9,677 nt of DNA from Gammaproteobacteria bacterium (GCA_030054245.1 JASGCH010000036.1:1-9677); one strand, 5' to 3'; shown: positions 1 through 7,170, counted from the first letter of the stretch. Translations and numbers: made by a program. Notes: generated from the sequence alone by a model not told the origin.

Positions 1-52
1 TTTCCTCGGCACTGACGACATCAAGGAAAAATAAGGCTTCTGTTGACTGCAT
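1..52 (-). CDS. atpC: ATP synthase epsilon subunit, N-terminal fragment
   Basis: This is the first 17 codons of the epsilon subunit of F1, cut by the left edge of the window. The visible residues include FFLDVVSAEE, which matches the opening beta strand of the family (E. coli has YHLDVVSAEQ). Epsilon sits on the gamma shaft, links it to the c-ring and restrains ATP hydrolysis. The ATG at 50-52 is the only start in this frame after an upstream in-frame TGA; a weak purine stretch (GGCGAG) lies about 6 nt before it. It follows atpD by 60 nt and is the usual last gene of the operon. The identification rests on a short match plus position, which together are convincing. Confidence 0.9.
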   Translation of the reverse strand, partial: MQSTEALFFLDVVSAEE

Positions 53-112
53 ATAGACTCGCCGTGTTATATCATCGCTATGAACTGATCAAAATTCGCT
101 GAACAAGCCATT

Positions 113-1519
113 TTAAGCTACTTTTTTAGCTTTCTCAAATGCTTCTTCAATATTACCCACCATATAAAAGGCTTGCTCAGGTAAGTGATCGCACTCCCCA
201 CTGACGATCATCTTGAAGCCCTTAATGGTGTCAGACAAAGGCACATATTTCCCAGCTGACCCGGTAAATACTTCTGCCACATGAAACGGTTGAGATAAAA
301 ATCTTTGAATTTTCCGTGCTCTAGCCACCACCAATTTATCTTCTGGAGCTAATTCATCCATCCCTAAAATCGCAATAATATCGCGTAATTCTTTGTATTT
401 TTGCAAAGTACCTTGTACGGCTCGAGCCGTTTGATAATGCTCAGCACCCACCACATTAGGGTCTAACTGGCGACTCGTCGAGTCGAGTGGATCAACCGCG
501 GGATAAATCCCTAAAGCCGCAATATCCCTAGACAACACCACTGTGGAATCCAAGTGGGCAAAAGTGGTCGCCGGCGATGGATCGGTTAAGTCATCAGCTG
601 GCACATACACTGCTTGAATAGAAGTAATGGAGCCCACTTTGGTAGAAGTAATGCGCTCTTGCAATCGCCCCATTTCTTCCGCTAAAGTGGGTTGATAGCC
701 TACCGCTGACGGCATTCTACCCAACAAAGCCGACACCTCAGTGCCCGCCAAGGTATAGCGATAGATATTATCCACAAAAAACAACACATCACGACCTTCG
801 TCTCGAAACGATTCGGCGATGGTCAAGCCAGTTAATGCCACTCTCAAACGATTACCTGGGGGTTCGTTCATTTGCCCGTAAACCATAGCTACCTTAGATT
901 CCGGTAAATTTTCTGAGTTGACCACCCCAGATTCCATCATCTCGTGATAAAAATCATTGCCTTCACGGGTTCTTTCACCCACCCCTGCAAATACCGATAA
1001 GCCAGAATGGGCTTTGGCAATATTGTTGATGAGTTCCATCATATTGACGGTTTTTCCAACACCCGCTCCGCCAAACAAACCCACCTTACCCCCTTTAGCA
1101 AAAGGACAAACCAAATCGATAACTTTGATCCCGGTTTCTAAGAGTTGTTGGGAAGGTGCCAGCTCTTCATACAAGGGAGCAGATGCGTGGATTGAAGCCA
1201 ATTTGTCGGATTGAATGGGTCCTCGTTCGTCGATAGGTTGCCCTAGCACATCCATAATGCGCCCCAAAGTTGCTTTGCCCACGGGCACGACAATGGGTGA
1301 TCCGGTATTGGTAACCATCAAACCTCGCCGCAAACCATCGGACGATCCCAAAGCGATGGTTCGCACCACGCCATCGCCCAATTGTTGCTGAACTTCGAGA
1401 GTCAGGGATGAGCCTTCTAAAGTTAAGGCATCATAAATTTTTGGCATTTCGCTTCGATGGAACTGCACATCAACGACGGCACCGATACACTGAACAATTT
1501 TACCTTGAGCTTTTTGCAT
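113..1519 (-). CDS. atpD: ATP synthase beta subunit (catalytic)
   Basis: This is the catalytic subunit of the F1 head, which makes ATP from ADP and phosphate as gamma turns inside the alpha3beta3 ring. From the start chosen here it has 468 residues (E. coli 460). Visible motifs are Walker A GGAGVGKT at 150-157, the catalytic Glu182 in GERTREG, Walker B LFFVDN with Asp250, the adenine-pocket Tyr339, and a DELSEED-type loop written DELAPED at 388-394. I chose the ATG at 1519: AAAGGT lies 6 nt before it. The open frame reaches 5 codons further, to a TTG at 1534, but that start would place the SD inside the coding sequence. A stretch near residues 197-208 is about 7 residues longer than in E. coli beta. 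The gene lies 91 nt after atpG and 60 nt before atpC. Confidence 0.98.
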   Translation of the reverse strand: MQKAQGKIVQCIGAVVDVQFHRSEMPKIYDALTLEGSSLTLEVQQQLGDGVVRTIALGSSDGLRRGLMVTNTGSPIVVPVGKATLGRIMDVLGQPIDERGPIQSDKLASIHASAPLYEELAPSQQLLETGIKVIDLVCPFAKGGKVGLFGGAGVGKTVNMMELINNIAKAHSGLSVFAGVGERTREGNDFYHEMMESGVVNSENLPESKVAMVYGQMNEPPGNRLRVALTGLTIAESFRDEGRDVLFFVDNIYRYTLAGTEVSALLGRMPSAVGYQPTLAEEMGRLQERITSTKVGSITSIQAVYVPADDLTDPSPATTFAHLDSTVVLSRDIAALGIYPAVDPLDSTSRQLDPNVVGAEHYQTARAVQGTLQKYKELRDIIAILGMDELAPEDKLVVARARKIQRFLSQPFHVAEVFTGSAGKYVPLSDTIKGFKMIVSGECDHLPEQAFYMVGNIEEAFEKAKKVA

Positions 1520-1525
1520 TTGTTT

Positions 1526-1531
1526 ACCTTT
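1526..1531 (-). promoter_or_regulatory. Ribosome binding site of atpD
   Basis: AAAGGT on the minus strand ends 6 nt before the ATG at 1517-1519. It decides the start of atpD in favour of this ATG over the TTG 15 nt upstream. Confidence 0.75.
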
Positions 1532-1560
1532 CAAAATCTATCTTATCCATAATGGGCTCG

Positions 1561-1577
1561 CCCTGGAATTACCAAGG
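1561..1577 (-). repeat. Small hairpin in the atpG-atpD spacer
   Basis: The minus strand reads CCTTGG, TAATT, CCAGGG, giving a 6-bp stem with a 5-nt loop. One pair is G-U, so the stem is complete only in the atp transcript and not in the opposite strand. No T tract follows, so it is not an intrinsic terminator. It could protect or divide the transcript, or be chance. Confidence 0.35.
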
Positions 1578-1610
1578 CGTTGCTTTGAGTTTGCCAGCCA
1601 CCAAGTTGAT

Positions 1611-2489
1611 CTAAACAGCCGAGGCACCCGCGACAATTTCAGATAATTCCTTGGTAATGCTACTTTGGCGACTTTTGTTATAATCTAACTTCAATTCGGC
1701 AATGACATTGCCCGCGTTGTCTGTGGCTGCCCTCATAGCCACCATACGACCCGATTGTTCAGAAGCAATATTTTCGACCACTGCATGATAAATCAACGAC
1801 TCAACATACCGCTTCATAAGTTCGTCCACCACTACTCTGGCTTCGGGTTCGTATAAATAATCCCACTGCCCCTTGGGCACGCTACCATCTTCAGGCTTCA
1901 TGTCTTCAATCGACAAGGGCAATAATTTATACATAACCGGCTCTTGCTTCATGGTATTCAAGAAGGTCGTATAACATAAATACACTTCGGCGATGTCACC
2001 ACGAGCGTAGGCGTCTAACAGCACTTGCATAGAACCCAACAATCTCTCAAGGTGCGGGGTATCACCAATCTGGGTCACAGAGGCAACTACTTTGGCACGG
2101 ATGCGATTCAAAAACCCTAGCCCCTTGTTACCAATCGCCACCGCACGGACGCTTTTTCCTTGGCTTTGTAGCTCTTTAATTTTGTGGGTTAACAAGCGCA
2201 GGGCATTGGTGTTTAAGCCACCACACAATCCTTTATCGGTGGTTACCAATATAATGCCGGCTTCTTTGCTCTGGACATTGGCGCGTAAATAAGGATGGAC
2301 ATACTCTGGGTTGGCAGTACTTAAATGCAGAGCAATGGAGCGCACCTTCAGGCTATAAGGCCTAGCCGCTCGCATACGCTCTTGAGCTTTGCGCATTTTA
2401 GACGCGGCCACCATTTCCATGGCTTTGGTTATTTTTTTGGTGTTTTCAACCGATTTAATTTTTAAACGAATTTCTTTACCAGCTGCCAT
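1611..2489 (-). CDS. atpG: ATP synthase gamma subunit (rotor shaft)
   Basis: Gamma is the central shaft of F1: its N- and C-terminal helices form a coiled coil inside the alpha3beta3 ring and its base rests on the c-ring. The protein has 292 residues (E. coli 287). It opens with the family signature GKEIRLKIKSVENTKKITKAM, shown here broken as GKEIRLKIKSV then ENTKKITKAMEMVAASK, and closes with the conserved helix around SEQSGRMVAMRAATDNAGN (residues roughly 245-263), followed by YNKSRQSSITKEL. The ATG at 2489 has a strong SD, GGAAGGA, 5 nt upstream (2495-2501). It lies 89 nt after atpA. No truncation or odd codon run was seen. Confidence 0.98.
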   Translation of the reverse strand: MAAGKEIRLKIKSVENTKKITKAMEMVAASKMRKAQERMRAARPYSLKVRSIALHLSTANPEYVHPYLRANVQSKEAGIILVTTDKGLCGGLNTNALRLLTHKIKELQSQGKSVRAVAIGNKGLGFLNRIRAKVVASVTQIGDTPHLERLLGSMQVLLDAYARGDIAEVYLCYTTFLNTMKQEPVMYKLLPLSIEDMKPEDGSVPKGQWDYLYEPEARVVVDELMKRYVESLIYHAVVENIASEQSGRMVAMRAATDNAGNVIAELKLDYNKSRQSSITKELSEIVAGASAV

Positions 2490-2540
2490 TTTAATCCTTC
2501 CATAAACAAGGGGTTAATCACAAGACTAGCGCACCACATT

Positions 2541-2556
2541 GGACTCTGTAGAGCCC
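2541..2556 (-). repeat. Small hairpin in the atpA-atpG spacer
   Basis: The minus strand reads GGGCTC, TACA, GAGTCC. It forms a 6-bp stem with one G-U pair, and a further U-A pair just outside. As in the atpG-atpD spacer, the stem is complete only as atp-sense RNA. No T tract follows. Confidence 0.35.
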
Positions 2557-2578
2557 ATCAGTCCTTTCTCAATAAACC

Positions 2579-4117
2579 CTAAAATATCTTCTTGTAGGCT
2601 ACAATGGCTTGCTGTAAAGACTCTTCAAGGTCTTTACTCAAGGCTTTTTCTTGTTCCATTTTAGACAACAGAGAACCATAGTTTTGTTTCAAATAATCGT
2701 GCAACCCCGTCTCAAACGCCAATACCTGAGAGACTTCTAGGTCATCCAATAAACCCTTATTCACAGCATACAAACTCACTGCCATCAAGCTTATAGGCAA
2801 AGGAGAGTACTGAGCTTGCTTTAACAACTCAGTAACTCGGGCACCACGATCCAATTGTTTTCGAGTCGCCTCATCCAAATCAGAGGCAAACTGAGCAAAA
2901 GCCGCCAATTCTCGGTATTGTGCTAAGTCCGTACGAATACCACCAGACAAACCCTTCACGAGTTTGGTTTGTGCCGCGCCACCCACCCTAGATACGGAGA
3001 TTCCCGCATTAATGGCGGGTCTAATGCCAGCATTAAACAAACTGGTTTCTAAAAAAATTTGACCGTCTGTGATAGAAATGACATTGGTAGGGACAAACGC
3101 CGATACATCGCCAGCTTGTGTTTCAATAATCGGTAGCGCGGTTAAAGAACCCGTTTTACCCTTTACTTCACCCTTGGTAAATTGCTCTACATAATTTGAG
3201 TTGACCCGAGCCGCGCGTTCTAGTAGCCGGCTGTGTAAATAAAATACATCACCTGGAAAAGCTTCGCGACCCGGTGGCCGCCTTAAAAGTAAGGACACCT
3301 GCCTATAAGCCACTGCTTGCTTAGATAAATCGTCGTAAATAATCAGTGCGTCTTGTCCACGATCACGAAAGTATTCTCCCATCGTACAACCTGAATAAGC
3401 CGACACATACTGCATAGCCGCCGACTCAGACGCAGAAGCCGCCACTACTATGGTATAATCCATGGCTCCAGCCTGCTCCAGCGAACGCACGACATTTTTA
3501 ATAGACGAGGCTTTCTGTCCTATGGCCACATAGATACAAGTCATATCTTGACCTTTTTGGTTGATGATGGTATCTATGGCTACCGCAGTTTTTCCAGTTT
3601 GCCGATCGCCAATAATCAGTTCCCGTTGTCCCCGACCAATGGGCACCATAGAATCGATGGACTTCAAGCCCGTTTGCATGGGTTGACTAACCGATTGCCG
3701 AGCGATTACACCGGGTGCGACTTTTTCAATCACATCGATCATTTTAGCATTGATCGGGCCTTTGCCATCAATCGGCTCCCCTAGTGCATTCACTACGCGA
3801 CCTATGAGTTCAGGACCTACTGGCACGGCCAAAATTCTTCCAGTACATTTTACCGTGTCTCCCTCAGAAATATGTTCGTATTTTCCTAAGATCACCGCAC
3901 CAACTGAATCTCGCTCTAAATTCAACGCCAAACCAAATGTATTATTTGGAAATTCCAACATTTCCCCTTGCATGACATCAGACAAACCGTAAATACGACA
4001 TATTCCATCAGCCACCGAAATAACCGTGCCTTGCACACGAATTTCCGCTTGCGACACCAGATTTTCGATTTTATTTTTTATCAAGTCGGATATTTCTGAT
4101 GCATTTAATTGTGCCAT
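2579..4117 (-). CDS. atpA: ATP synthase alpha subunit
   Basis: Alpha alternates with beta in the F1 ring; it binds non-catalytic nucleotide and supplies the arginine finger to the beta catalytic site. The protein has 512 residues from the chosen start (E. coli 513). Visible motifs are Walker A GDRQTGKT at 170-177, the PPGREAFPGDVFYLHSRLLERAA stretch (residues about 281-303), and SVSRVGGAAQTK with the arginine finger Arg377. The start is the ATG at 4117, with AAGAGG 8 nt upstream. The frame extends two codons to a TTG at 4123, which would be only 2 nt from that SD. A spacer of 186 nt separates it from atpH, the longest inside the operon. Confidence 0.98.
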   Translation of the reverse strand: MAQLNASEISDLIKNKIENLVSQAEIRVQGTVISVADGICRIYGLSDVMQGEMLEFPNNTFGLALNLERDSVGAVILGKYEHISEGDTVKCTGRILAVPVGPELIGRVVNALGEPIDGKGPINAKMIDVIEKVAPGVIARQSVSQPMQTGLKSIDSMVPIGRGQRELIIGDRQTGKTAVAIDTIINQKGQDMTCIYVAIGQKASSIKNVVRSLEQAGAMDYTIVVAASASESAAMQYVSAYSGCTMGEYFRDRGQDALIIYDDLSKQAVAYRQVSLLLRRPPGREAFPGDVFYLHSRLLERAARVNSNYVEQFTKGEVKGKTGSLTALPIIETQAGDVSAFVPTNVISITDGQIFLETSLFNAGIRPAINAGISVSRVGGAAQTKLVKGLSGGIRTDLAQYRELAAFAQFASDLDEATRKQLDRGARVTELLKQAQYSPLPISLMAVSLYAVNKGLLDDLEVSQVLAFETGLHDYLKQNYGSLLSKMEQEKALSKDLEESLQQAIVAYKKIF

Positions 4118-4125
4118 AACCAAAA

Positions 4126-4131
4126 CCTCTT
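4126..4131 (-). promoter_or_regulatory. Ribosome binding site of atpA
   Basis: AAGAGG on the minus strand lies 8 nt before the ATG at 4115-4117. This spacing supports the ATG over the TTG two codons upstream. Confidence 0.7.
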
Positions 4132-4303
4132 ATACTTAAAATAATGATGAACTAACTACCAAAGACCTAACTCACGCGTCTCTAGTTATGAAGGAATATG
4201 CGAAGTAAAACCACCCTTTTTCAGACCCATCCTAGCTTATTTCGGTGCGTTATTTAATTAAGTTCTTAATAACCCCAGCTAGTAAAGTACATGGATAATT
4301 ACT
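4132..4303 (-). other. Long non-coding spacer between atpH and atpA
   Basis: This is the longest spacer inside the operon. Only tiny reading frames are present (8 and 14 codons), none with a good SD. An AT-rich inverted repeat, GTTATT then AATAAC with TTAAG/CTTAA inside, lies at about 4250-4274. I see no convincing promoter: TATAAG just upstream of the atpA SD has no properly spaced -35 partner. Confidence 0.4.
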
Positions 4304-4873
4304 TCAAGCCAGCAAAGCACCACGCAAGCGCTCAATTTGGTGATGAATAGAACCATCCAAAACTTCATCTCCTACGGTCACTCTGACGCCCCCAATTAGA
4401 GAGGGTAGCACAGACTCAGTGATGCGCAGTTTACACAGAAACTTGCGTTCTAAAGACTCTAGTAAAGTCGATTTCTCTGACTCAGACAAAGGGAATGCCG
4501 ACTCCACACGCGCCTCCATAATACCCGTTCTTTGATGGACCCATTGTAAAAAATGTGGCAACAAAAAAGGGATGATCTCAAACCTTTTGGCGTCAACAAT
4601 GACACGCATAAAATTCATCTCGATCTGTGCCAAAGCTGGTGCAACATCTACATCAACTGGATTAATTTTTAACAAAATGTCCAAAATGTCTTCAGGTAAG
4701 GCATTCGGATGCCTAATAAATTGGACCAAAGACTCGTTTTCTAAACTCTTACTCAACCCAGCTAACCAAGCCGTCACCTCATCAAAATGCGTTGAGCTAA
4801 GTTCTGTCGAATCAATCAGCACTTTATACAATGCTTCCGCGTAAGGTCTGGCAATGGTAGATATATCAGCCAT
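4304..4873 (-). CDS. atpH: ATP synthase delta subunit (peripheral stalk)
   Basis: Delta caps the F1 head and ties it to the b-subunit stalk so that the stator does not turn. The protein has 189 residues (E. coli 177). The N-terminus ADISTIARPYAEALY is the family signature of the helical F1-binding domain, and the C-terminal part has the equally typical LIGGVRVTVGDEVLDGS (residues about 159-175). The ATG at 4873 gives a normal N-terminus but has no clear Shine-Dalgarno sequence. It starts 27 nt after the atpF stop, so translation may depend on ribosomes finishing atpF. Confidence 0.97.
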   Translation of the reverse strand: MADISTIARPYAEALYKVLIDSTELSSTHFDEVTAWLAGLSKSLENESLVQFIRHPNALPEDILDILLKINPVDVDVAPALAQIEMNFMRVIVDAKRFEIIPFLLPHFLQWVHQRTGIMEARVESAFPLSESEKSTLLESLERKFLCKLRITESVLPSLIGGVRVTVGDEVLDGSIHHQIERLRGALLA

Positions 4874-4900
4874 ATCGATCTAGATTTGAAATTTTCTCGC

Positions 4901-5371
4901 TTACAAATGTTTGGGTAACTGCCGTAGGATGTCGCTATGCACTTGTGCATTCACTTCCCTAGTCAAAATTTGCTCCACGCCCTGAATAACCAAGACAGCA
5001 ACCTTCTGACGCAGTTCTTCGCGAATAAGCTCCACCTGCCGGGTGATTTCTTCATTCGCTTGTGCCAATATCAATTTAGCCTTTTCTTCGGCTTGTTTAT
5101 GGGCATTGTCAATAATAGAGCTAGCTCTAAGTTCAGCTTGGTTTAGCCTAGCCTGACTTTCGACTTTCACTCTAGCCATTTCCTCATGGACTTTCTGGTC
5201 GGCCTCTTGCAAAGCCAGTTTGGCTTGATCGGCAGAGCGCAAACTTTCAGAGATTTTTTGTGCCCGCTCATCTAAAGCCGCAGACAATGGTGGCCAAACA
5301 AATTTCACAGTGAACCACACCAAAATGCCAAAAACCAAAATTTGTATAATCAACGACGCATTTATACTCAC
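4901..5371 (-). CDS. atpF: ATP synthase b subunit (peripheral stalk)
   Basis: Subunit b is the membrane-anchored dimeric stalk joining the a subunit to delta and alpha. The protein has 156 residues, the same as E. coli AtpF. One membrane segment lies at about residues 5-25 (LIIQILVFGILVWFTVKFVW), followed by PPLSAALDERAQKI and a long, highly charged Ala/Glu/Lys/Gln helix typical of the right-handed stalk coiled coil. The start is a GTG (5369-5371), supported by a strong SD, AAGGAG, 5 nt upstream at 5377-5382; no ATG in frame gives a better N-terminus. The gene follows atpE after a 103-nt spacer with a hairpin. Confidence 0.97.
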   Translation of the reverse strand: MSINASLIIQILVFGILVWFTVKFVWPPLSAALDERAQKISESLRSADQAKLALQEADQKVHEEMARVKVESQARLNQAELRASSIIDNAHKQAEEKAKLILAQANEEITRQVELIREELRQKVAVLVIQGVEQILTREVNAQVHSDILRQLPKHL

Positions 5372-5421
5372 AATTTCTCCTTCATACTGGTAGCTACTGG
5401 TATTGAACCCCTACATTGGCA

Positions 5422-5453
5422 CTGTGTCCACGCCTTTTTGAGGCACAACACAG
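5422..5453 (-). repeat. Two-part hairpin between atpE and atpF
   Basis: The minus strand reads CTGTGT, TGT, GCCT, CAAAA, AGGC, GTGG, ACACAG. An outer 6-bp stem and an inner 4-bp stem are separated by a small asymmetric internal loop. There is no T tract after it, so an intrinsic terminator is unlikely. Its place directly after atpE would suit a role in stabilising the atpE part of the message, since many c subunits are needed per enzyme. That role is inference. Confidence 0.5.
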
Positions 5454-5474
5454 ATGCTAGGTAAACAAGTTCTT

Positions 5475-5726
5475 TTATTGTGGTAAAACAAACGGATTGG
5501 CAAAGGCAAACATCAAGGCAAAACCTGAGGCAATAAAGAACACTCCGTCCACCAAGCCAGCAATCACAAAAAACTTGGTTTGTAATGGATTCATCAACTC
5601 TGGTTGCCTAGCCGCAGCTTCTAAATATTTGCTACCCAACATCCCTACGCCTATACAGGCACCAAGTGCCCCCAAGCTAATCATCAACCCAGCCGCTAAA
5701 GCTACAAAACCTAACACATTTTCCAT
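5475..5726 (-). CDS. atpE: ATP synthase c subunit (proton-carrying ring)
   Basis: This is the proteolipid that forms the rotating membrane ring. The protein has 83 residues in two membrane helices joined by the polar loop ARQPELMN (38-45). Helix 1 carries the Gly-rich packing motif (GALGACIGVGMLG, 19-31) and helix 2 carries the ion-binding carboxylate Asp60 in AGLVDGVFF. An Asp, with no sodium-type Gln/Glu/Ser set visible, points to protons as the coupling ion. The ATG at 5726 has the SD AGAGGA 5 nt upstream (5732-5737). A U-rich stretch (CTTTTTTATTACTTATA) lies before the SD, resembling in kind the U-rich translational enhancer known for E. coli atpE. It begins 30 nt after atpB. Confidence 0.98.
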   Translation of the reverse strand: MENVLGFVALAAGLMISLGALGACIGVGMLGSKYLEAAARQPELMNPLQTKFFVIAGLVDGVFFIASGFALMFAFANPFVLPQ

Positions 5727-5756
5727 AGATGTCCTCTCGTATAAGTAATAAAAAAG

Positions 5757-6596
5757 TTAATGAGTTTCATGCGCCTGCCCCAAATACACCAAGGTCAAGG
5801 TCATAAAAATGAACGCCTGCAACGCCACAATTAAAATATGAAAGATCGCCCAAACAGTACCGGCAATCAATTGCCCTATTGGCAGTAAAAACCCCGAAAA
5901 AGAGGCCGCCGCCCCCCATCCGAGCATAGCGATCAGTAAAAAAACCAACTCACCGGCAAACATATTGCCAAATAAGCGCACACCATGCGACAAAGTTTTG
6001 GCAACAAATTCGAGCAACTGAAAAGCAAAGTTCAAAGGCATAATCACAGGATGCGCCCCAAATGGAGTGGTAAACATTTCGTGCATCCAACCACCAAACC
6101 CTTTAATTTTGACATTGTAAAACAAACACAACAACAATACCGAAACAGACAAACCCATGGTAATGGAAACATCTGCGGTTGGGACTACCCTAAAATAGTG
6201 GATTTGATTCTCTAATCCAAAAATCGGAATGATGAGTCCAAAAAATAAATCGACTGGTAAAAAATCCATGGCATTCATCAAAATCACCCAGACAAAAACT
6301 ACCAAAGCCAGAGGAGCAATGAGTTTTCGACTCTTTTCGTTATGAATATTCATTCGCGCTTGCGAATCAACCATTTCAAACAACAATTCCACCGCCGCCT
6401 GCCATCTACCGGGCACACCCGAAGTAGCTTTTTTGGCTCCGTACCACAAGAAGAAACAAGCTACCGCCCCCAATATCACGCTCCACAAAATAGAGTCTAA
6501 ATTAACGACTGAAAAATCAATAATCCGAGTAGCTCCCTCTTGATTGGTCAGAAACTGCAAATGGTGTTTAATGTACTCACTAGGTGTTGCGGCCAT
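5757..6596 (-). CDS. atpB: ATP synthase a subunit (proton channel)
   Basis: Subunit a holds the two proton half-channels beside the c-ring. From the ATG chosen here it has 279 residues. The essential arginine is Arg207 in GVRLFGNMFAGE, the matching acid is Glu216, and the C-terminal channel residues His253 and Gln260 are in AIFHILIVALQAFIFM (E. coli Arg210, Glu219, His245, Gln252). A family signature, ATSGVPGRWQAAVELL, lies near residue 60. The frame reaches two codons upstream to a TTG at 6602, but MAATPSEYIKHHLQ is the normal N-terminus. Neither start has an SD; the leader is a run of U-rich sequence. It follows atpI by 47 nt. Confidence 0.97.
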   Translation of the reverse strand: MAATPSEYIKHHLQFLTNQEGATRIIDFSVVNLDSILWSVILGAVACFFLWYGAKKATSGVPGRWQAAVELLFEMVDSQARMNIHNEKSRKLIAPLALVVFVWVILMNAMDFLPVDLFFGLIIPIFGLENQIHYFRVVPTADVSITMGLSVSVLLLCLFYNVKIKGFGGWMHEMFTTPFGAHPVIMPLNFAFQLLEFVAKTLSHGVRLFGNMFAGELVFLLIAMLGWGAAASFSGFLLPIGQLIAGTVWAIFHILIVALQAFIFMTLTLVYLGQAHETH

Positions 6597-6643
6597 AATC
6601 AAAAAACAAAAAATTCAATACCAAGGGGCAAAAGTCTTAAAGT

Positions 6644-7027
6644 TTACCTAGAAAATTTGACCGAAAACAGCCAAAAAGTCACTACTGACAGTGCCACCCC
6701 CATCATCACATAACCCCACGCCAGCTTATAGACATAGACTTGGATGATGTACAAAAACACGAGAGGTACAAACAGTTTAACCATTTGCAAGCCATAAAAT
6801 ACCAGCACAAAGAGTCTTTGGTCTGCCACACCACCCAACCCGAGCACTGCCAACCAAAACAACAATCCAGGCAACACTACGGCTAAGCTACCCACGGTAT
6901 ATGAAACAAGGGGACCTTCTCCAACAAAAAAAGACAAAAAAACCCCTACCAAGATACCTGCTACTACTTGTCCGAGAACGATAAGGCCACCTACCTGTTT
7001 AATGGCTTGGATGTTCTGAGGTTTCAT
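6644..7027 (-). CDS. atpI: ATP synthase accessory protein AtpI
   Basis: AtpI is a small membrane protein at the head of many atp operons; it is not part of the finished enzyme and is thought to help c-ring assembly or cation supply. The protein has 127 residues with four predicted membrane helices at about 12-36, 40-63, 72-97 and 104-123. Sequence similarity within this family is low, so the call leans on size, topology and position first in the operon. The ATG at 7027 has no useful SD (AGG only 2 nt away). Its first bases overlap the stop of a 29-codon leader ORF by ATGA, which suggests translational coupling. Confidence 0.85.
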   Translation of the reverse strand: MKPQNIQAIKQVGGLIVLGQVVAGILVGVFLSFFVGEGPLVSYTVGSLAVVLPGLLFWLAVLGLGGVADQRLFVLVFYGLQMVKLFVPLVFLYIIQVYVYKLAWGYVMMGVALSVVTFWLFSVKFSR

Positions 7028-7113
7028 AGCCTAGGGAGAAGTAACAGCCTGAAGACACCCCTTAAAAATGGACCGTACGACTTCTTAACTAACTTATCAC
7101 GCGAATAAACCAT
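7024..7113 (-). CDS. Putative 29-residue leader peptide coupled to atpI
   Basis: This short ORF was read directly from the minus strand. It begins MVYSRDKLVKKSYGPFLRG and continues with VFRLLLLPRL. It is very basic (seven Lys/Arg, one Asp) and ends in a Leu run. The ATG at 7111-7113 has the SD GGGAG 5 nt upstream (within AGAGGGAGAG, 7117-7126), much better than that of atpI. Its TGA overlaps the atpI ATG as ATGA, so ribosomes leaving it would be placed on atpI. The predicted transcript start at about 7135 would give it a leader of roughly 22 nt. Three of its four Arg codons are AGG, usually rare. I do not recognise the peptide; it may act through translation alone. Length and composition cannot exclude chance. 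Confidence 0.45.
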   Translation of the reverse strand: MVYSRDKLVKKSYGPFLRGVFRLLLLPRL

Positions 7114-7141
7114 ACACTCTCCCTCTGTGCGCATTCATCCT

Positions 7142-7170
7142 ATTATAACCTAATTCCCACTTATTCTTTA
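7142..7170 (-). promoter_or_regulatory. Likely promoter of the atp operon
   Basis: A perfect -10 hexamer TATAAT lies at 7142-7147 on the minus strand. At 17-bp spacing the -35 position (7165-7170) reads TAAAGA, which matches TTGACA at only 3 of 6 bases. Transcription would start near 7135, about 110 nt before atpI and just before the leader-ORF ribosome binding site. The weak -35 may mean an activator is needed or that read-through from the SWIB gene contributes. Confidence 0.5.

Noticed and set aside
55..112. A 14-codon frame between atpD and atpC.
   Set aside because: It starts directly after the atpD stop without an SD and matches nothing I know; spacers of this size often contain such frames.
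768..776. A perfect DnaA box, TTATCCACA, with a near match TTATCCATA at 1543-1551.
   Set aside because: The first is inside the conserved coding sequence for VDN in atpD, and the two are isolated. There is no cluster, AT-rich unwinding region or replication gene, so an origin is not supported.
5370..5387. A five-codon frame whose TGA overlaps the atpF GTG.
   Set aside because: It has no SD of its own and its codons are mostly the atpF SD itself; such a short frame is expected by chance.
5497..5748. A plus-strand frame of 83 codons exactly opposite atpE.
   Set aside because: It is the complement of a highly conserved gene and has no ribosome binding site; the similar length to atpE follows from low stop density on the complementary strand.
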